Source: Rhipidocladum racemiflorum (Eukaryota; Streptophyta; Magnoliopsida; Poales; Poaceae). From it: a DNA stretch of 64,000 bases. The first letter of the stretch is position 1; each line of letters starts with the position of its first letter. The notes under the pieces are model-generated. The model was not told where the DNA came from, ran no database searches, and saw only the letters and a program-made list of their open reading frames with translations. The translations under genes were made by a program, and so were the position numbers. Shown in pieces: positions 35,437 through 46,709 of this stretch. The stretch lies in the NCBI GenBank assembly GCA_036346355.1, contig CM070569.1, positions 59,420,561-59,484,560 on the forward strand. The letters run 5' to 3'.

Positions 35437-38380
35437 CCGACGGTGTAGGTGCGGAGCGGGCTGTTCGACTTTGTGGGCAGGGATCTGGTGCGGTCGGACC
35501 TGAGGCGGTGGCTGGACAATGTGGAGAAGCACAAGGAGCTGGCCATCTACCTGCTGCACGAGGGCCGCTACCTCAACCGCCTCCGCTACCAGGGCTACTA
35601 TTTCCTCCACCTCTCCGCCCCCAGCCTTGGCGACCCTAGGACTGTGACATCTTAGAATGTGTCATTTTATATTTTGACACTTCGGTAGGGGTTTAGGTCG
35701 TGTTTTCAGCTTTTCCGGGGGTTTGGGCCTCTCCGGGGGGGTTTGGGCTTTGAGGGCTGCAGTTTGGGCCTTCAGTGGGGCACTTAAGGCCCAAGTGGGA
35801 GGGTTTTTGGGCAGCACACCCCAGCTCACAAGTCACAACCCCTTGCGCCCCCACTTACCCCCTTGGCTGCCCCCCATGCGCCCCTTAGGGTTTCCCCCCC
35901 ATAGCCACCACCTCCCCTCCCCTAGCCGCCCCCCTTGCACCCTCCCTTCCCCAAGCAGCCCCTCTCCCTCCCCCATCTCCGGTGTTCGTCGCGGCTTCGC
36001 ATGGCGGATCGTCGGGCCGAAGCCTCCGACGACTTTGCTGCGATTTCGAGGGAAGGAGTGGCCGAAAGGAAGGAGTTCCCATCGCCGTTTGATTCTCCAA
36101 GAAGAGGTAAGGTTTTGGGATCTTTTTCATGGTTGTCTAGGTGCTGTTAGATGGGGGAATACATGCCTAGAACCCTCGCTTAGTTGCTGCTAGTAGATGG
36201 ATTTAGGAGGATTTGCAATCTGTGCTACGTTCTGTCCTCGGGTAGTTTTGCACCCTGAACTAGGGCTTGCGTTTTGGCAATTTTAGAAGCGTTTCCTAAT
36301 CGGCCGGCTGTTATGGAAGTTGTAGATAATTTAATTATCTTTTAGTGGACACCAAGAACGCAAAATTCCGTTCAGCCGTTTAAATGTTATGGTTGTTTTA
36401 CCAAATGTTGTCAAATCTGTGACGAGATTGAGACAGATCGTGTTCAATTGTAGATTAGACAACTTTAAAGGCCGAATCGGTCTTTGCAAATACTTAGAAA
36501 AAGTTGGGAAATTTCCTAAGCTTCGATAAAATATACTTGTTTACTTGATTTGGAGTTTTAGAACTCTAATGCTAGTTGGAAGCCCGCTGTCCCAACGGGA
36601 CAAATTCTCTGTTTTCGGATTTTAGGAGTGGGTTGCGAAGTCGTTGTAGATGATTGCACTCGTATGGTTTTGTGGGCAAGTTTTGAGTGTATTGTACCTA
36701 TGTGCAGGTGGTGTGCCCCTGGGAGTGCCTTCAACGTCTCGCCAATCCGTTTCGCGTGGGTGAAGGCAAGTGTATTATGATGTTTGTGACTTGAATGGCA
36801 TTATGTTTGCGTTATGATGCGAGTTAACCGTTGACATGTTTGCTTGTCATGTTTGATTCTTCAATGAGATTAAGTGAATATGATTTGATTAGATGATTAT
36901 GAACTGCTATGTTATGGATGTGGGGATGAATAGGTATCTAATTATGGCTATGCAATGGTTGAATTGAGTGCATATGCAAGTTTATTCATTTTATGGCATG
37001 TGTGCATTCATGGCATAAGGACTGGCCAGGACGGTGAGAAAGTCATAACTAATCTGGTAAGGTCGGTGAGAAAGTTATGACTAATCCGGAGCGCCACTGA
37101 GAAAGACCTACCTCGTAGTTCCATCCACAGTCGTGAATGGGAGCGAGTCAGTAAGAGTAGGCACCCTCCATCTACGGGATGGAAGGGGAAAGAGGGTGCA
37201 CACTAACGGGTGTGCACTCGGCAATACCGGTATGTGCTTCAAAGAGACATGTGCAATGCATGAATGAAGTTGTTTTATGAGATGCTTATGATGTTCTATG
37301 AGATGCATATGAAGATGTTTTATTAAGATGTTTATGACGATGTTATATGAGAGCATAAGTGAAGAAGGTTATGAGTTGATCCTCATGATGTGTGAATGGC
37401 ATAAAGTATGTATGTGAATTGTTATTGTTTTTGTACCATTGCAATACACTTTGTTGAGTGATGAACTCACGCTTGTTGTTTATGTTTTTTTAGGTACCTT
37501 GAATCCGGCGTTTGGGAAAGGGAGTTAGAATCACGTCTTCACTTAGCATCACACAAATAGACAATGTCAAACCCTTTCCAAAGTTATGATGGTTATCTTA
37601 TGGAACTAAGTTGGTTTTATTGCTTCGTTGGTTGTCATGAGTAAATGTTTAAATTCCCTATCGGTATGCGACATTTAAGTTATGTTTTGGACTTGAATTG
37701 TTGTTGAAATCTGTAGTGGCCACGTTAGAGTTGTCTTCAATTATGATATCTTGTTATGCTTCTATTACTGATGCTGAAAACCATGGAAAAACAAAGGATA
37801 TGCTGCTGAATTTTCATTTAAGTTACTAGCGTAGTTGCTGCAATTTAATGTTAAATATGTGGTTTGGGTGTTGCTAGTATTGGTTGAGGTGACATTTGCA
37901 GCATACTAGGTGACGGGGTGTTACAAGGACCATGTTCACCAAGACGCACCCAGTCTGCCTGGTCAGAACACGATTCCAATCCTAGTTTTAGCTTGCCTGT
38001 TCATGTTAGTTGTGATCTTGTCCTATCGTCGGGAGGCAGCCGGTGACGAGGTGGTACTTCCCACCCAAGGTGGACTACAAGCTCTGCTTGCTGCACCCGG
38101 ATGCAAAAGGACTTGTTGTTTGGAATAATACTGGATCATCAAAGCCAAAGTACCTACGTCTTGATTCCTCTCTTGCTTTCTTGCTTACTGCCCGCTCGGC
38201 ACCGCACTCAACTATGTAGTTTGCTCTCTTTTTCCCCATATCAAACTGTCATTTGAGTTTGATTGTTTCCTTGATTTTCAGGTTCTGTCTAAGGCCGAAT
38301 TGCAGTTCCTCGCCATACTCCTGTATCTCCCACCCCAGAGTCAGGGTGATAGCGGAATGCCGCAGTTGGTACAAAAATCG
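35437..38380 (+). pseudogene. Gene fragment resembling plastid LOW PSII ACCUMULATION 1, split by a solo LTR
   Basis: Three coding-like pieces line up in order. 35447-35642 encodes GRDLVRSDLRRWLDNVEKHK and EGRYLNRLRYQGYYFLHLSA. 38035-38160 encodes TRWYFPPKVDYKLCLLHPDA then KGLVVWNN. 38283-38385 encodes VLSKAELQFLAIL and, in a shifted frame, RVIAECRSWYK. Together they resemble the C-terminal part of the LPA1 chloroplast membrane protein family needed for photosystem II assembly, an identification from memory and only moderate. The N-terminal TPR region is missing, frames are broken, and a 2.28 kb solo LTR separates piece one from the rest. A processed or degraded copy is likely. Confidence 0.5.
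35643..37925 (+). mobile_element. Solo LTR of a Ty3/gypsy-type element, 2.28 kb
   Basis: It starts TGTGACATCTTAGAATG and ends GACGGGGTGTTACA. The perfect 5-bp target duplication AGGAC lies at 35638-35642 and 37926-37930. No internal region remains. Ends of the TGTRACA...TGTTACA type are common in grass chromoviruses. Two near-identical phrases, GGTGAGAAAGTYATRACTAA, repeat near 37035 and 37067. It sits inside the coding-like sequence of the plastid-protein fragment, so the insertion postdates formation of that copy. Confidence 0.9.
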
Positions 38381-38459
38381 ACCTCCATCTTAGATCTTAT
38401 CTCACTTAAGAATGGCATTAGTAGAGAAGAAAAATAGGAGGTTCCTAACTACTCTGTGT

Positions 38460-38850
38460 AGGTTCACAATATCGTCGATTATAGACTATCGAACCAGCTC
38501 GGCATTAGATACCGGTCGGTAAACTGGTCCAATTAAAAAATTAAAAAATTTTGAAAAAATTTATGCAACACAAATCGGTCAATAATCGGTAAAAATCGCT
38601 CAATAATCAGTAAAATTGCTCGATAATTGCTCAAAAATCAGTCGCTACAAAATTTTGACTGTTCGATCGATTTTCGGTAAAAATCGATCAATAATCAGTC
38701 AAAATCGATCGGTTTTCAATTTTTTATTTTTAAAATATTTTGTTCCAAAATTTTTGATTTCTCAACCCTTTGATTTCAAGCGGTTTTTGATTTGATATTT
38801 TTGGATTTTTATTTTCGAGCAGTTTTTTCAAAATCGATATTGTTAACCCT
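38460..38850. repeat. Degenerate short-motif repeat region (AATCGGTNAATAATCGGT)
   Basis: AATCGGTCAATAATCGG, AATCGATCAATAATCAG and similar words recur about every 20-25 bp on a background of A/T runs between 38560 and 38740. It may be part of a decayed DNA element; no ends could be paired. No gene. Confidence 0.5.
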
Positions 38851-39148
38851 AACTCCGTGCCTATTTAATGCAGGAGAAAATTCATCTAGAAACAACTCAA
38901 GCAAATCGCGGGCCTTGAGCCGGACCTGGACGCCGAACAATGAGCAAGCAATGGTCGACAACGGCTGCAACTACAAACAAGTTGCACCTCATCTCTCGCG
39001 CGCCTTACATTCGTTTCTACTTTTGTGCTTAAGAGAGGCAAGAAAAGAAATGTATATATACATTTTGGCTCAAATTACAAAGGAGAATCGTGTATAAAAT
39101 CTTTTACAACTATAAATTCAACAGATCATGATTAGTTGTGTGTTTATA

Positions 39149-39756
39149 GGCACATATATAGTATAAACCACTTTTATTATGTAAACTCCGTGAAAACTAT
39201 ATACATAGAGCTTCTACTATTCTATAAATTTTGAAGACTAAACTCAATCACATTTGAAAGATATGAAAAAAAAATTCAATTTGAAGAGTGATTTTCACTG
39301 TTCAGCACTATTCATCTTGCTGCTTATCAATTTCATATGTTTCAAATGCGATTGAGTTTAGGGCTAGCAATTGAGCTTAATGAGCTTCTTTCGAAATTAA
39401 CATAATTTGACGTAAAATCATTGTATTTATCATTTAAGTGGTTATTTCAAATTCGAGCTAACGAGCCACTATCAAGCCAAGCCTCATTAATTTTTTTTCG
39501 TTTGAAATGGACTTATTTCAATTTTAAACCTATTAACTACTGTAATAGAAGAAATTTTGTTTCGAGCCTTAACTAGTTTTTTTGCCAGCCCTAATTGAGT
39601 TTGATTTTCAAATTTTATAGGGTTGTAGAAGTTCACCTCCAATACGTATGATAATTTTTTAAGATTTTTTAAAAATTTACACACACACACATATATATAT
39701 ATATATGGCTTCCACGAAGTTTACATGACAAAAGTGGTTTACACTGAATATGTGCC
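39149..39756. mobile_element. MITE with about 50-bp inverted ends, carrying a nested hAT MITE
   Basis: The left end GGCACATATATAGTATAAAC is matched by the reverse complement of the right end, GGCACATATTCAGTGTAAAC, and similarity continues for about 50 bp (CACTTTTRTYATGTAAACT). The element is interrupted at 39359-39593 by a hAT MITE. No clear target duplication. Non-coding. Confidence 0.75.
39359..39593. mobile_element. hAT-type MITE, TAGGGCTRGC family, copy 2 (nested)
   Basis: Ends TAGGGCTAGC and GCCAGCCCTA are flanked by a perfect 8-bp duplication ATTGAGTT at 39351-39358 and 39594-39601, the hallmark of hAT insertion. 235 bp; related to the element at 26057-26303 in opposite orientation. 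It lies within another MITE. Confidence 0.92.
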
Positions 39757-42439
39757 TTTCAGAATTCAAAGGCACATATGCCCACTATAAAGGTGGCCAA
39801 ACGGACGGCCCGGCCCATTTACCGGGTGGCACGGCCCGTTTAGGTCCAGCTAATAAACGGGGCATGCCAGGGTGTCAGCCCAAGCACGACTTGGTGGCCA
39901 AACGAGCCATGTTGTGTCAACCCACTGCTTCGCAGGCCGATGGGCTGAAACTGGCTAGGCTGGCCTGTGAAAAAATAAAAAAATGTTAGAAAAATTAGAA
40001 AATAAAAAAGTTTGAAATTTTTTTTTAAAACAATGGGAAAAAGTTAGAATAATTAGAAAAACTCAAAGGATATAGGATTTTTTTTAAAATATATATATAT
40101 ATTGAGAAAAGGCTAAAAATATGAAATAAATTCTAAAATGAGACAAATAATTAGAATTAAATAATGAGCTTTATTGATGTTTAGTTGCTTCATTAAAAAC
40201 TTTGTTAAGTAAAAACTCAACATGAGAAAATTTTGGCAAAGAAAAAAGAGACACCCTATAGCTCAGTGGTACATAAAAAAAGTGAAGATTACAATTATTC
40301 TTCTTGATCAACATAAAGATTTTTAAACGTTACCGCTAGCTCAACATTTTTTGTAGTGTTTGAGCTCGTTGTTTAGCTTGTTCCCAATCTTTCATAGTGA
40401 AGTATTTCCACCATTTCACTTGTCAGATTTGTTCTTTTCTCTTCGATTATTCTTTCGGATAGATTGAAAGCAGACTCCGAAGAAATCATGGAGACATTAA
40501 CTGTTAACACATCCCATGCTAATATGGAAAGCACCGGATATGTTATCTTGTGCTCATGCCATCACTGCAAAATGTTGAAGTTATCCTCTTGTTGTTCTTG
40601 GTAGTTGACAGTGTCACTGTTGAGATAGGAAGCCAGCTCCTCACCACCTGTTGTATCCGAACTTGATATTGCTGTACTCGAACTCCTTGAGGTAGAGCCA
40701 CCTGCACCCCATATCTTTCCCACGCAGTTTTCTTCTTACCTGTTGTGGGTGATGATGGAGGTCGTTATAGGCGAACTCTACTAAACTTCTGATCGTACTT
40801 AGCATAAATTTCAGTAAGTTAGCACGAACATGTGAAAAAATAATTAGAATAATCAGTGCCTATCGCACCACTTAAAAGTGAGAGAATATTACCAAATCCT
40901 CAAATTTTAGCTCTAGGATCTAAAATAAACGCGAATGCATATAACATAGGAATTTCTTTCTAATGTTTCAAAATTTTAGTTTTCATAGCAAAGATAGTTT
41001 TATGCATAATACTATCATTTTTGTGGTTCTTTAAGTGAGTAGCAATTTCTAGAATATTATGCACAATTAAAGGAGAGGTTGAGTAATAAACTATAGATAA
41101 AGAACAAGTCGCATCATAAAAAATTTCCTAAAATGACAGTAAGTAATTAGCAACATATCAATGTTGCTCTGTGAGTAGCGGTTGACCATCCTGGGTACGA
41201 TAGTTCATATTAATAAAAACAGAAAATGTGTCCTTATAAGATTTGAGTTCCTTAACCATCAAGAAAGTAGAGTTCCATCTAATTGGCATATCTACATCAA
41301 ACTTACGTGGGCATACACCCATTGCAAGATAATATTTCTTATATGATGCTACTCGTACATTATAATTATTTATTGCAATACGAAAAGGTTCAATGTACAT
41401 GCTAAATCTCTTTAAACCAGATTTGACTATAAGATTAATAATATGGCAAACACAATGCTGATATAACAAGAGATTGGGCACACATACTAAAAAGTGGGGT
41501 AAGAATATTCATTGCAGAAGTGTTTGCTGCAACATTATTTAATGTTATTGCAAAAATTTTATCTCTGAGACCAAAATCTTTCACAACTTTTATAATACAA
41601 TATTTTCTGCCAAAGGTGTAGCATCGAAGACGCGGGAGATGGTCCCTTAGAACAGACAGAAACACAAGGATTTTATCCTGGTTCAGGCCTCTCATGATCA
41701 AGATAATAGCCCTACATCCAGTCGCCTAGTGGCGTTTTTCCGTATTGAAATGATGAATGACCGCCCCCTCCCCCATAGGGGCTAGGGGGATTAAATACAG
41801 GGTATTAAGTCGTATACATGGTAACTACCCCCTATAATTACGCCACGCTTCCATATTTCCAAGACCTTCCTGGATCTTCGGTGAATTAGTTGCCACTTTC
41901 CTTCTTAGTGGTTTGACCGAATCCACCGAGCATAACCCGAGATTCCACGCAACTTCCTGAGCACGGTTGCTCGTATTTGCTGGCGTGCTCGTAGCCGATC
42001 ACTCCAGCTCGTCGCGACGAACGCGGATGCTCGAACCGGTAGCGAGCTCGTAGAGTCGATCAGGCGGGCGATTGGTCATCAAACGCTCGTTGGTCGTCCT
42101 TAGGGACATCGTCCAAGGGTAAAGATGGTCGGTTAAGAAACTGGCTTCCAGGGTACTATGGGAATTATCCAATCCCCGACAGCTAGTCCCCGAGGCTCAA
42201 GTGAGATGGGTTATCTCCTTGAGACTGAGAAGTCCAAGGAGGGATTGAATTCTTGATGGTGAAGCATTTACCTCGGCATCTGGGCATGAAATGACCAGGA
42301 AAAAGATTTGATAGATGAGGCAGGCTCACGCTATCACATCCCGAGCGAATCATGCTCGGGGAAAAAGGTCGGCAAAAGCTGCACCGAGAGGGAAAATAAA
42401 ACGCGATCGAACCTCGTCCCGAGTATGGATCAGATGCCC

Positions 42440-42780
42440 AGGGAAACTAGGCATGGATCGGATGCCTAACATAAAGATAACTAGCAGACTGTGAACAAAC
42501 ACATGCTGCCGCATCCCATGCATGGATCAGATGCACTGGGAAACTAGGCATGGATCAGATGCCTAGGATAAAGGTAACTAGCAGACTGTGAAAAAACACA
42601 GGCTGCCGCATCCCATGCATGGATCAGATGCACAGGGGAACTAGGCATGGATCAGACACCTAGGATAAAGATAACTAGCAGACTGTGAACAAACACATGC
42701 TACCGCATCCCATGCATGGATCAGATGCACAGGGGAACTAGGCATGGATCAGACGCCTAGGCTACTAGCGGATTGCGAGC
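42440..42780. repeat. Tandem 97-bp repeat, three to four copies
   Basis: CTAGCAGACTGTGA recurs at 42481, 42578 and 42675, with a diverged CTAGCGGATTGCGA near 42763, each with CATGGATCAGATGC phrases. It forms part of the interior of the non-autonomous LTR element. Confidence 0.85.
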
Positions 42781-42939
42781 GAATCACATTGCCACATCCC
42801 GAGCATGGGTCTAATGCTCGAGGAACTGACAGACGAGCCAGGCTCGAGCTGCTGCATCCTGGACATGGACCAGACGTCCAGGGAAATAAACTGGAAGGAT
42901 CTGTGCTCAAACGCAGAGCGTGCTCGGCACAGAACACCA

Positions 42940-43440
42940 ACTGTCTCCGAGCGTAACGCGTGCTCTGAGGAAGAGACTCGCGCCCGAGCGCAGCGCTCGC
43001 TTCGCGAACAAACGATCCCGAGCGAAAGCAGCGTGCTCGGAGGAAGAGACTCGCGCGAGCCGGCGTGCGTGCCGGCGCGAACAGAGAACGATCCCGAGCG
43101 AAATGCGTGCTCAGAGGGAGAGACTCGCGCCCGAGCGAAGAGCGTGCCGGTCTGCGAGGAACAGAATCCCAGCGAACGCGCTTCGGAGGAGAGACTTCGC
43201 GCCGAAGCGTCTTGCTGCCGGTCTGGAACACCGGCCATCTCCGAGCGAAACGCATGCTCCGAGGAATAAGAGCAATTTTCGAGATATAACAAGATCAATT
43301 CCCGAGTGCAATGCCCGTCCGTGTGAAGAAACACACGTACGAGCTAAAAATTTACTCAGTGCAGATTCGAGCGAAAAGCCTGCTCGGGCAAGAGGATGAA
43401 ATTTGCGCTCGAGCGAAGAACTTGCTCGGCGCAAAACAGA
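42940..43440. repeat. GC-rich degenerate repeat (GAGCGAAACGCGTGCTC-type)
   Basis: Imperfect units containing CCCGAGCGAA..GCGTGCTC and GAGGAAGAGACTCGCGC recur roughly every 60-90 bp. Long open frames on both strands arise from this composition and are not taken as genes. Confidence 0.7.
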
Positions 43441-45466
43441 AACGACTCGCCTAAGCACTGTTTGCTTGAGGTAACGAACTTTTCTTTTTTACGCATATTA
43501 CCTTATCATAAGTTGTGCAGTATCGGTCATCAGATGTGGAAGATGACGTCTTAGGGATTCCTTTGGCAAAGAATATGTCGGTCCCCACGGACGGCGCCAG
43601 CTGTCAACGATTGGGGAACTGGCCCCCGCCGAGCTTACTTGTTGAATGTGGGATCAACTGAAGCCCCTTTCTGCCAAAGGTGTAGCATCGAAGACGCGGG
43701 AGATGGTCCCTTAGAATGCATGTAAACACAAGGATTTTATCCTGGTTCAAGCCTCTCATGATCGAGATAATAGCCCTACATCCAGTCGCCTGGTGGCGTT
43801 TTTCCGTATTGAAATGATGAATGACCGCCCCCTCCCCCATAGGGGCTAGGGGGATTAAATACAGGGTACTAAGTCGTATACATGGTAACTACCCCCTATA
43901 ATTACGCCACGCTTCCATATTTCCGGCGCACCTTCCCTGGATCTTCGGCGAATTAGTTGCCACTTTCCTTCTTAGTGGTTTGACCGAATCCACCGAGCAT
44001 AACTCGAGATTTCACGCAACTTTCTGAGCACGGTTGCTCGTATTTGCCTAGCGTGCTCGTAGCCGAGCACTCCAGCTCGTGCGACGGGCACAGATGCTCG
44101 GAACCGGGTAGCGAGCTCGTAGCCGATCGGGCGGGCCGATTGGTCGTCAGACGCTTGTTGGTCGTCCTTGGGGACATCGTCCAAGGGTAAAGATGGTCGG
44201 TTAAGAAACTGGCTTTCAGGGTACTATGGGAATTATCCAATCCCCGACACCAAGGTAATCATCTTTAGCCTTACCGCTCGATATGTATGATGTCTAAGAC
44301 ATAGAAAAAGTACAAGTACTAAAAAAACTCTTTTAGCTTACCACGAAATTATTATAGTACTTAATCAGATCTCTAATTATTGTATGTCTAGAAACCGAAG
44401 AAAACCTAGGATTATGAGTAGTCCTAATATAGTTTCCAAATACTAGCGACTCACCAAAGTTTAAATGTAGATCTTGGGAAACGATTAAATGACAAAAGGC
44501 TTCACGAGCTACCTCAGGATTGTAGTCCCAATGATGTACCGTACCGTTGGGGTTGTATTGCAACTGCATCTGTCTCATTGCCAGTCCCGCTTTTTTCTAC
44601 AGCTCTCAACATGTTTCTTCAAGTGCCCTGTTACATTTGAAGATTTCACAATTAATTTGTGCTTATAATGTTTACAAACAGCACACCTATTCTGAACACC
44701 ATCTGATGTCTCGAAAATCTGATCGAAATCTTCCTAGATGTACTGCATCTTGATCTTTTTGCCCCAGTGCTTGCCGATGCAGCAAGACTTGTAGAGCCTA
44801 AGGATGGTACATGTGCTGCAGTTTCTTCAACTTGATAGGATGCAAGAAGCTCTTCGGATGAAATCTCAAAATCAGAAGCCGAGAAAGATGGAAAATCCCA
44901 GTTCTCCATTAAGAAAACTGCAAGAAATAATTTGCGCTAGTATTAATTTCATATCATTGAAAATAAATAAAACTATAAAATTAAATCAATATTCTTACCT
45001 TGTTTTCTTGACAGAAGTCGAAATTCAAATTTTGGATATTTTTTTATTTTTAGCAAAACTATTTTGAATTTTGCCAAATTATTACTAAATGCATGAGAAT
45101 TTTTACAAGAGAATGAAGAGAAGAAATTACAAGTGTGCTGGTGGGAAAATGAGGAGGAGGTGCTACCCTATTTATAGGGGGGGAATAGGATTTTTTTGGA
45201 ATTGTTTCGATTTTTTAAGCCTCTAATGGCTAAAAATGGATATATTTCAAATAAACGGGCCGTACCGTGCCATGCCTAATCGTACCGAGCCGTGTCTAAT
45301 CGTGTTGTGCCTAAACGGGCCATGCCGGCCCATCATACCGAGATGCCCGCCGTGCCGAGATCCCGATAGTTTGTGTCGTGCTTGGGTCGTGCCTGCAGTG
45401 GCGGGCCGCGGGCCGATCCATTTGGCATGATCCATTTAGCCATACTATCTCACTGCAATCCAATTT

Positions 45467-46132
45467 TCAGAGCCGTAGGTAGACGAGATCGGTGCTAAGC
45501 AGGAAAGGGTACCCGATTCCTCTCCTCTTGGAAGGGAAGAGCACGAAGAGGAGGCTCACCACGAACCCGATCACAAGGGGCACGGTGTTCACGACCTTCC
45601 TCGGCACTCCAGGGTAGTAGCACAGGACGATGTCATGGTGCGAGGCAGCAAACGTTACGAAGGCAACCAGAGCCAGGGTGGTGTGGAAGAGGTCCGACCA
45701 CCTCAGCTTGTACCTCTCCGGCTCCCTCGGCCTCTTCCTACTCCGGTGGCTCCTCAGAACGTGCGGATGCCCTTCGGGGTGGCGATGCCGTAGCGGAGGC
45801 GGCCCGTTGCGGAGCGGAAGCTGTCGGTGAGCGTGAAGAAGATGCACGAGGTGGTGCAGAGGAGCAAAACGGCGTTGAGGACGCGGTTGAGGCGGGTGCG
45901 CTCGCCGTCGTAGGTAATTAAGGAGGGAGCGAAAATGGTGAAGGCGAGGATGGTGGTGGTGGGCCGGGAGGACGTTGAGCCGGGCCGTGCCGCTGAGTAT
46001 GAGGTTGGCGACCAAGATAAAGCTCGAGTTATCGTCGTCGTCCTCGTCATCGCAGTCTTCATCTTGGTGTGGATCAGGAGCGTTCTTACTGGCTAGCTCA
46101 ATGAGCACCTCGCATTCTTCTTTCTCCGCCAT
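45467..46132 (-). pseudogene. DMP: DMP (DUF679) membrane protein gene with two opposite frameshifts
   Basis: DMP proteins are small four-pass membrane proteins; members of the family in maize and Arabidopsis act in sperm-egg fusion, and their loss causes haploid induction. Here a single-exon frame of 221 codons starts at 46132 with an acidic N-terminus (MAEKEECEVLIELASKNA). The family sequence runs to about residue 54 (ILSGTARLNVLP), moves to another frame for about 75 residues (TTTILAFTIFAPSL, SCIFFTLTDSFRSATGRL, YGIATPKGIRTF), then returns for the last 85 (RWSDLFHTTLALVAFVTFA, VNTVPLVIGFVVSLLFVLFP, RRGIGYPF). One base gained near 45965 and one lost near 45770 would explain this. Length is otherwise normal for the family. 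Either a recent pseudogene or a sequence error; the open uninterrupted frame itself is a coincidence of GC content. Confidence 0.8.
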
Positions 46133-46709
46133 TGATAGTGCGTTTGCAAGAGCGTGTGAGATTGTTGAGCACTTGGGATGGTGAGACGAGGCGAGACAAG
46201 GCTATTTGAAGAGTGCGCTAAAACGAGCGAAAGCTGAAAAAAAAAAATCCACCTTTCGGTATTCGTGGCTTTGGATATGGAAGAAAGGATTGCTTCCGCA
46301 AGTGCAACGAGCCAAGCTGAACTTTACCAAGAACATTGCGACAACAGCAGCATATCTGATTCTCTGAGAAACTAATGCATACAGATTCATTCAACAACCA
46401 GAAAGTGAAAGGTTCTTGCAAAAAGTGTATCTTCTTCATGTTCCTTTCCTATTTTCTAAATGCTCTGTTGAAAGAATACAACAGTTCCAGAGAATTGCCT
46501 GTATCAGTTACCATGATTTACACCAAAAAACTGGCGATTCTAGCCCATTCTGGGCACCTTGAGATGTACAATAAGTATACCCAATACTCTGTACCGATGT
46601 CTAAAAAACCCGAGCCTTTACCCTAAGACCTAGAGTACAATCTACAAAGGGTATCGAATGAACGAATGACTGGGCTTGGTCGCAAAGATCACCAAGCATA
46701 TCACGTTGG
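46133..46709. other. Spacer between DMP and NIPA genes
   Basis: It holds the presumed promoter and 5' UTR of the DMP gene (minus strand, starting near 46133) and the 3' UTR of the NIPA gene (ending before 46709). No other gene or repeat is recognised. Confidence 0.5.

Larger units (their letters stand above)
41608..44249 (-). mobile_element. Non-autonomous LTR retrotransposon (gypsy-like LARD/TRIM) in the hAT transposase
   Basis: Direct repeats 41608-42181 and 43672-44249 are near-identical; read on the minus strand they begin TGTCGGGGATTGGATAA. The 5' LTR (right copy) continues to 43602 (GTTGACA) and is followed after two bases by TGGCGCCGTCCGTGGGGACC, a tRNA-Asp-like primer site typical of grass gypsy elements. 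CCTCGGGGACTAGC precedes the 3' LTR. The left copy lacks about 70 bp at its outer end. The 1.4 kb interior has no gag or pol, only tandem repeats (42440-42780, 42940-43440). The hAT reading frame resumes with a gap, so the junction has suffered a deletion. Confidence 0.85.
40360..44909 (-). pseudogene. hAT transposase pseudogene (zf-BED, RICESLEEPER-like)
   Basis: The N-terminus at 44909 (MENWDFPSFSASDFEISSEE) is followed by a BED zinc finger in a shifted frame (CAVCKHYKHK...HLKKHVESC, about 44570-44720), then 44333-44578 (FCHLIVSQDLHLNFGES) and KAKDDYLG at the LTR-element border (44255-44275). On the other side, 41158-41590 encodes DKIFAITLNNVAANTSAMN and IRWNSTFLMVKEL, the RNase H-like catalytic region. 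40360-40660 encodes the hAT dimerisation domain (ELASYLNSD, ILAWDVLTV, SSESAFN) with an in-frame stop. Several frameshifts and roughly 60 residues missing at the insertion make it non-functional. Confidence 0.8.
39788..45447 (-). mobile_element. Degenerate full-length hAT transposon (nDart-like ends)
   Basis: The left end TAAAGGTGGCCAAACGG and the reverse complement of the right end, TAGTATGGCTAAATGG, form an imperfect inverted repeat of the kind seen in rice Dart/nDart elements. Both subterminal regions are rich in GGCC/CGGGCC words (39800-39960 and 45250-45420). Flanking 8-mers share five bases. Between the ends, on the minus strand, are recognisable parts of a hAT transposase. The element is interrupted at 41608-44249 by an LTR element. 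Its right end lies about 20 bp beyond the DMP stop codon. Confidence 0.7.

Noticed and set aside
32771..37925. One large LTR running from TGTAACACCCC to GGGGTGTTACA
   Set aside because: The flanks (CCAAC and AGGAC) do not match, whereas TGTGACATC at 35643 with GTGTTACA at 37925 has a perfect AGGAC duplication. The right end therefore belongs to the shorter solo LTR, and the TGTAACACCCC start is a separate truncated piece.
42744..43458. Several overlapping open frames of 115-189 codons on both strands
   Set aside because: They fall in GC-rich tandem repeats inside a non-autonomous LTR element. No frame shows conserved domains, and composition alone explains the lack of stops.
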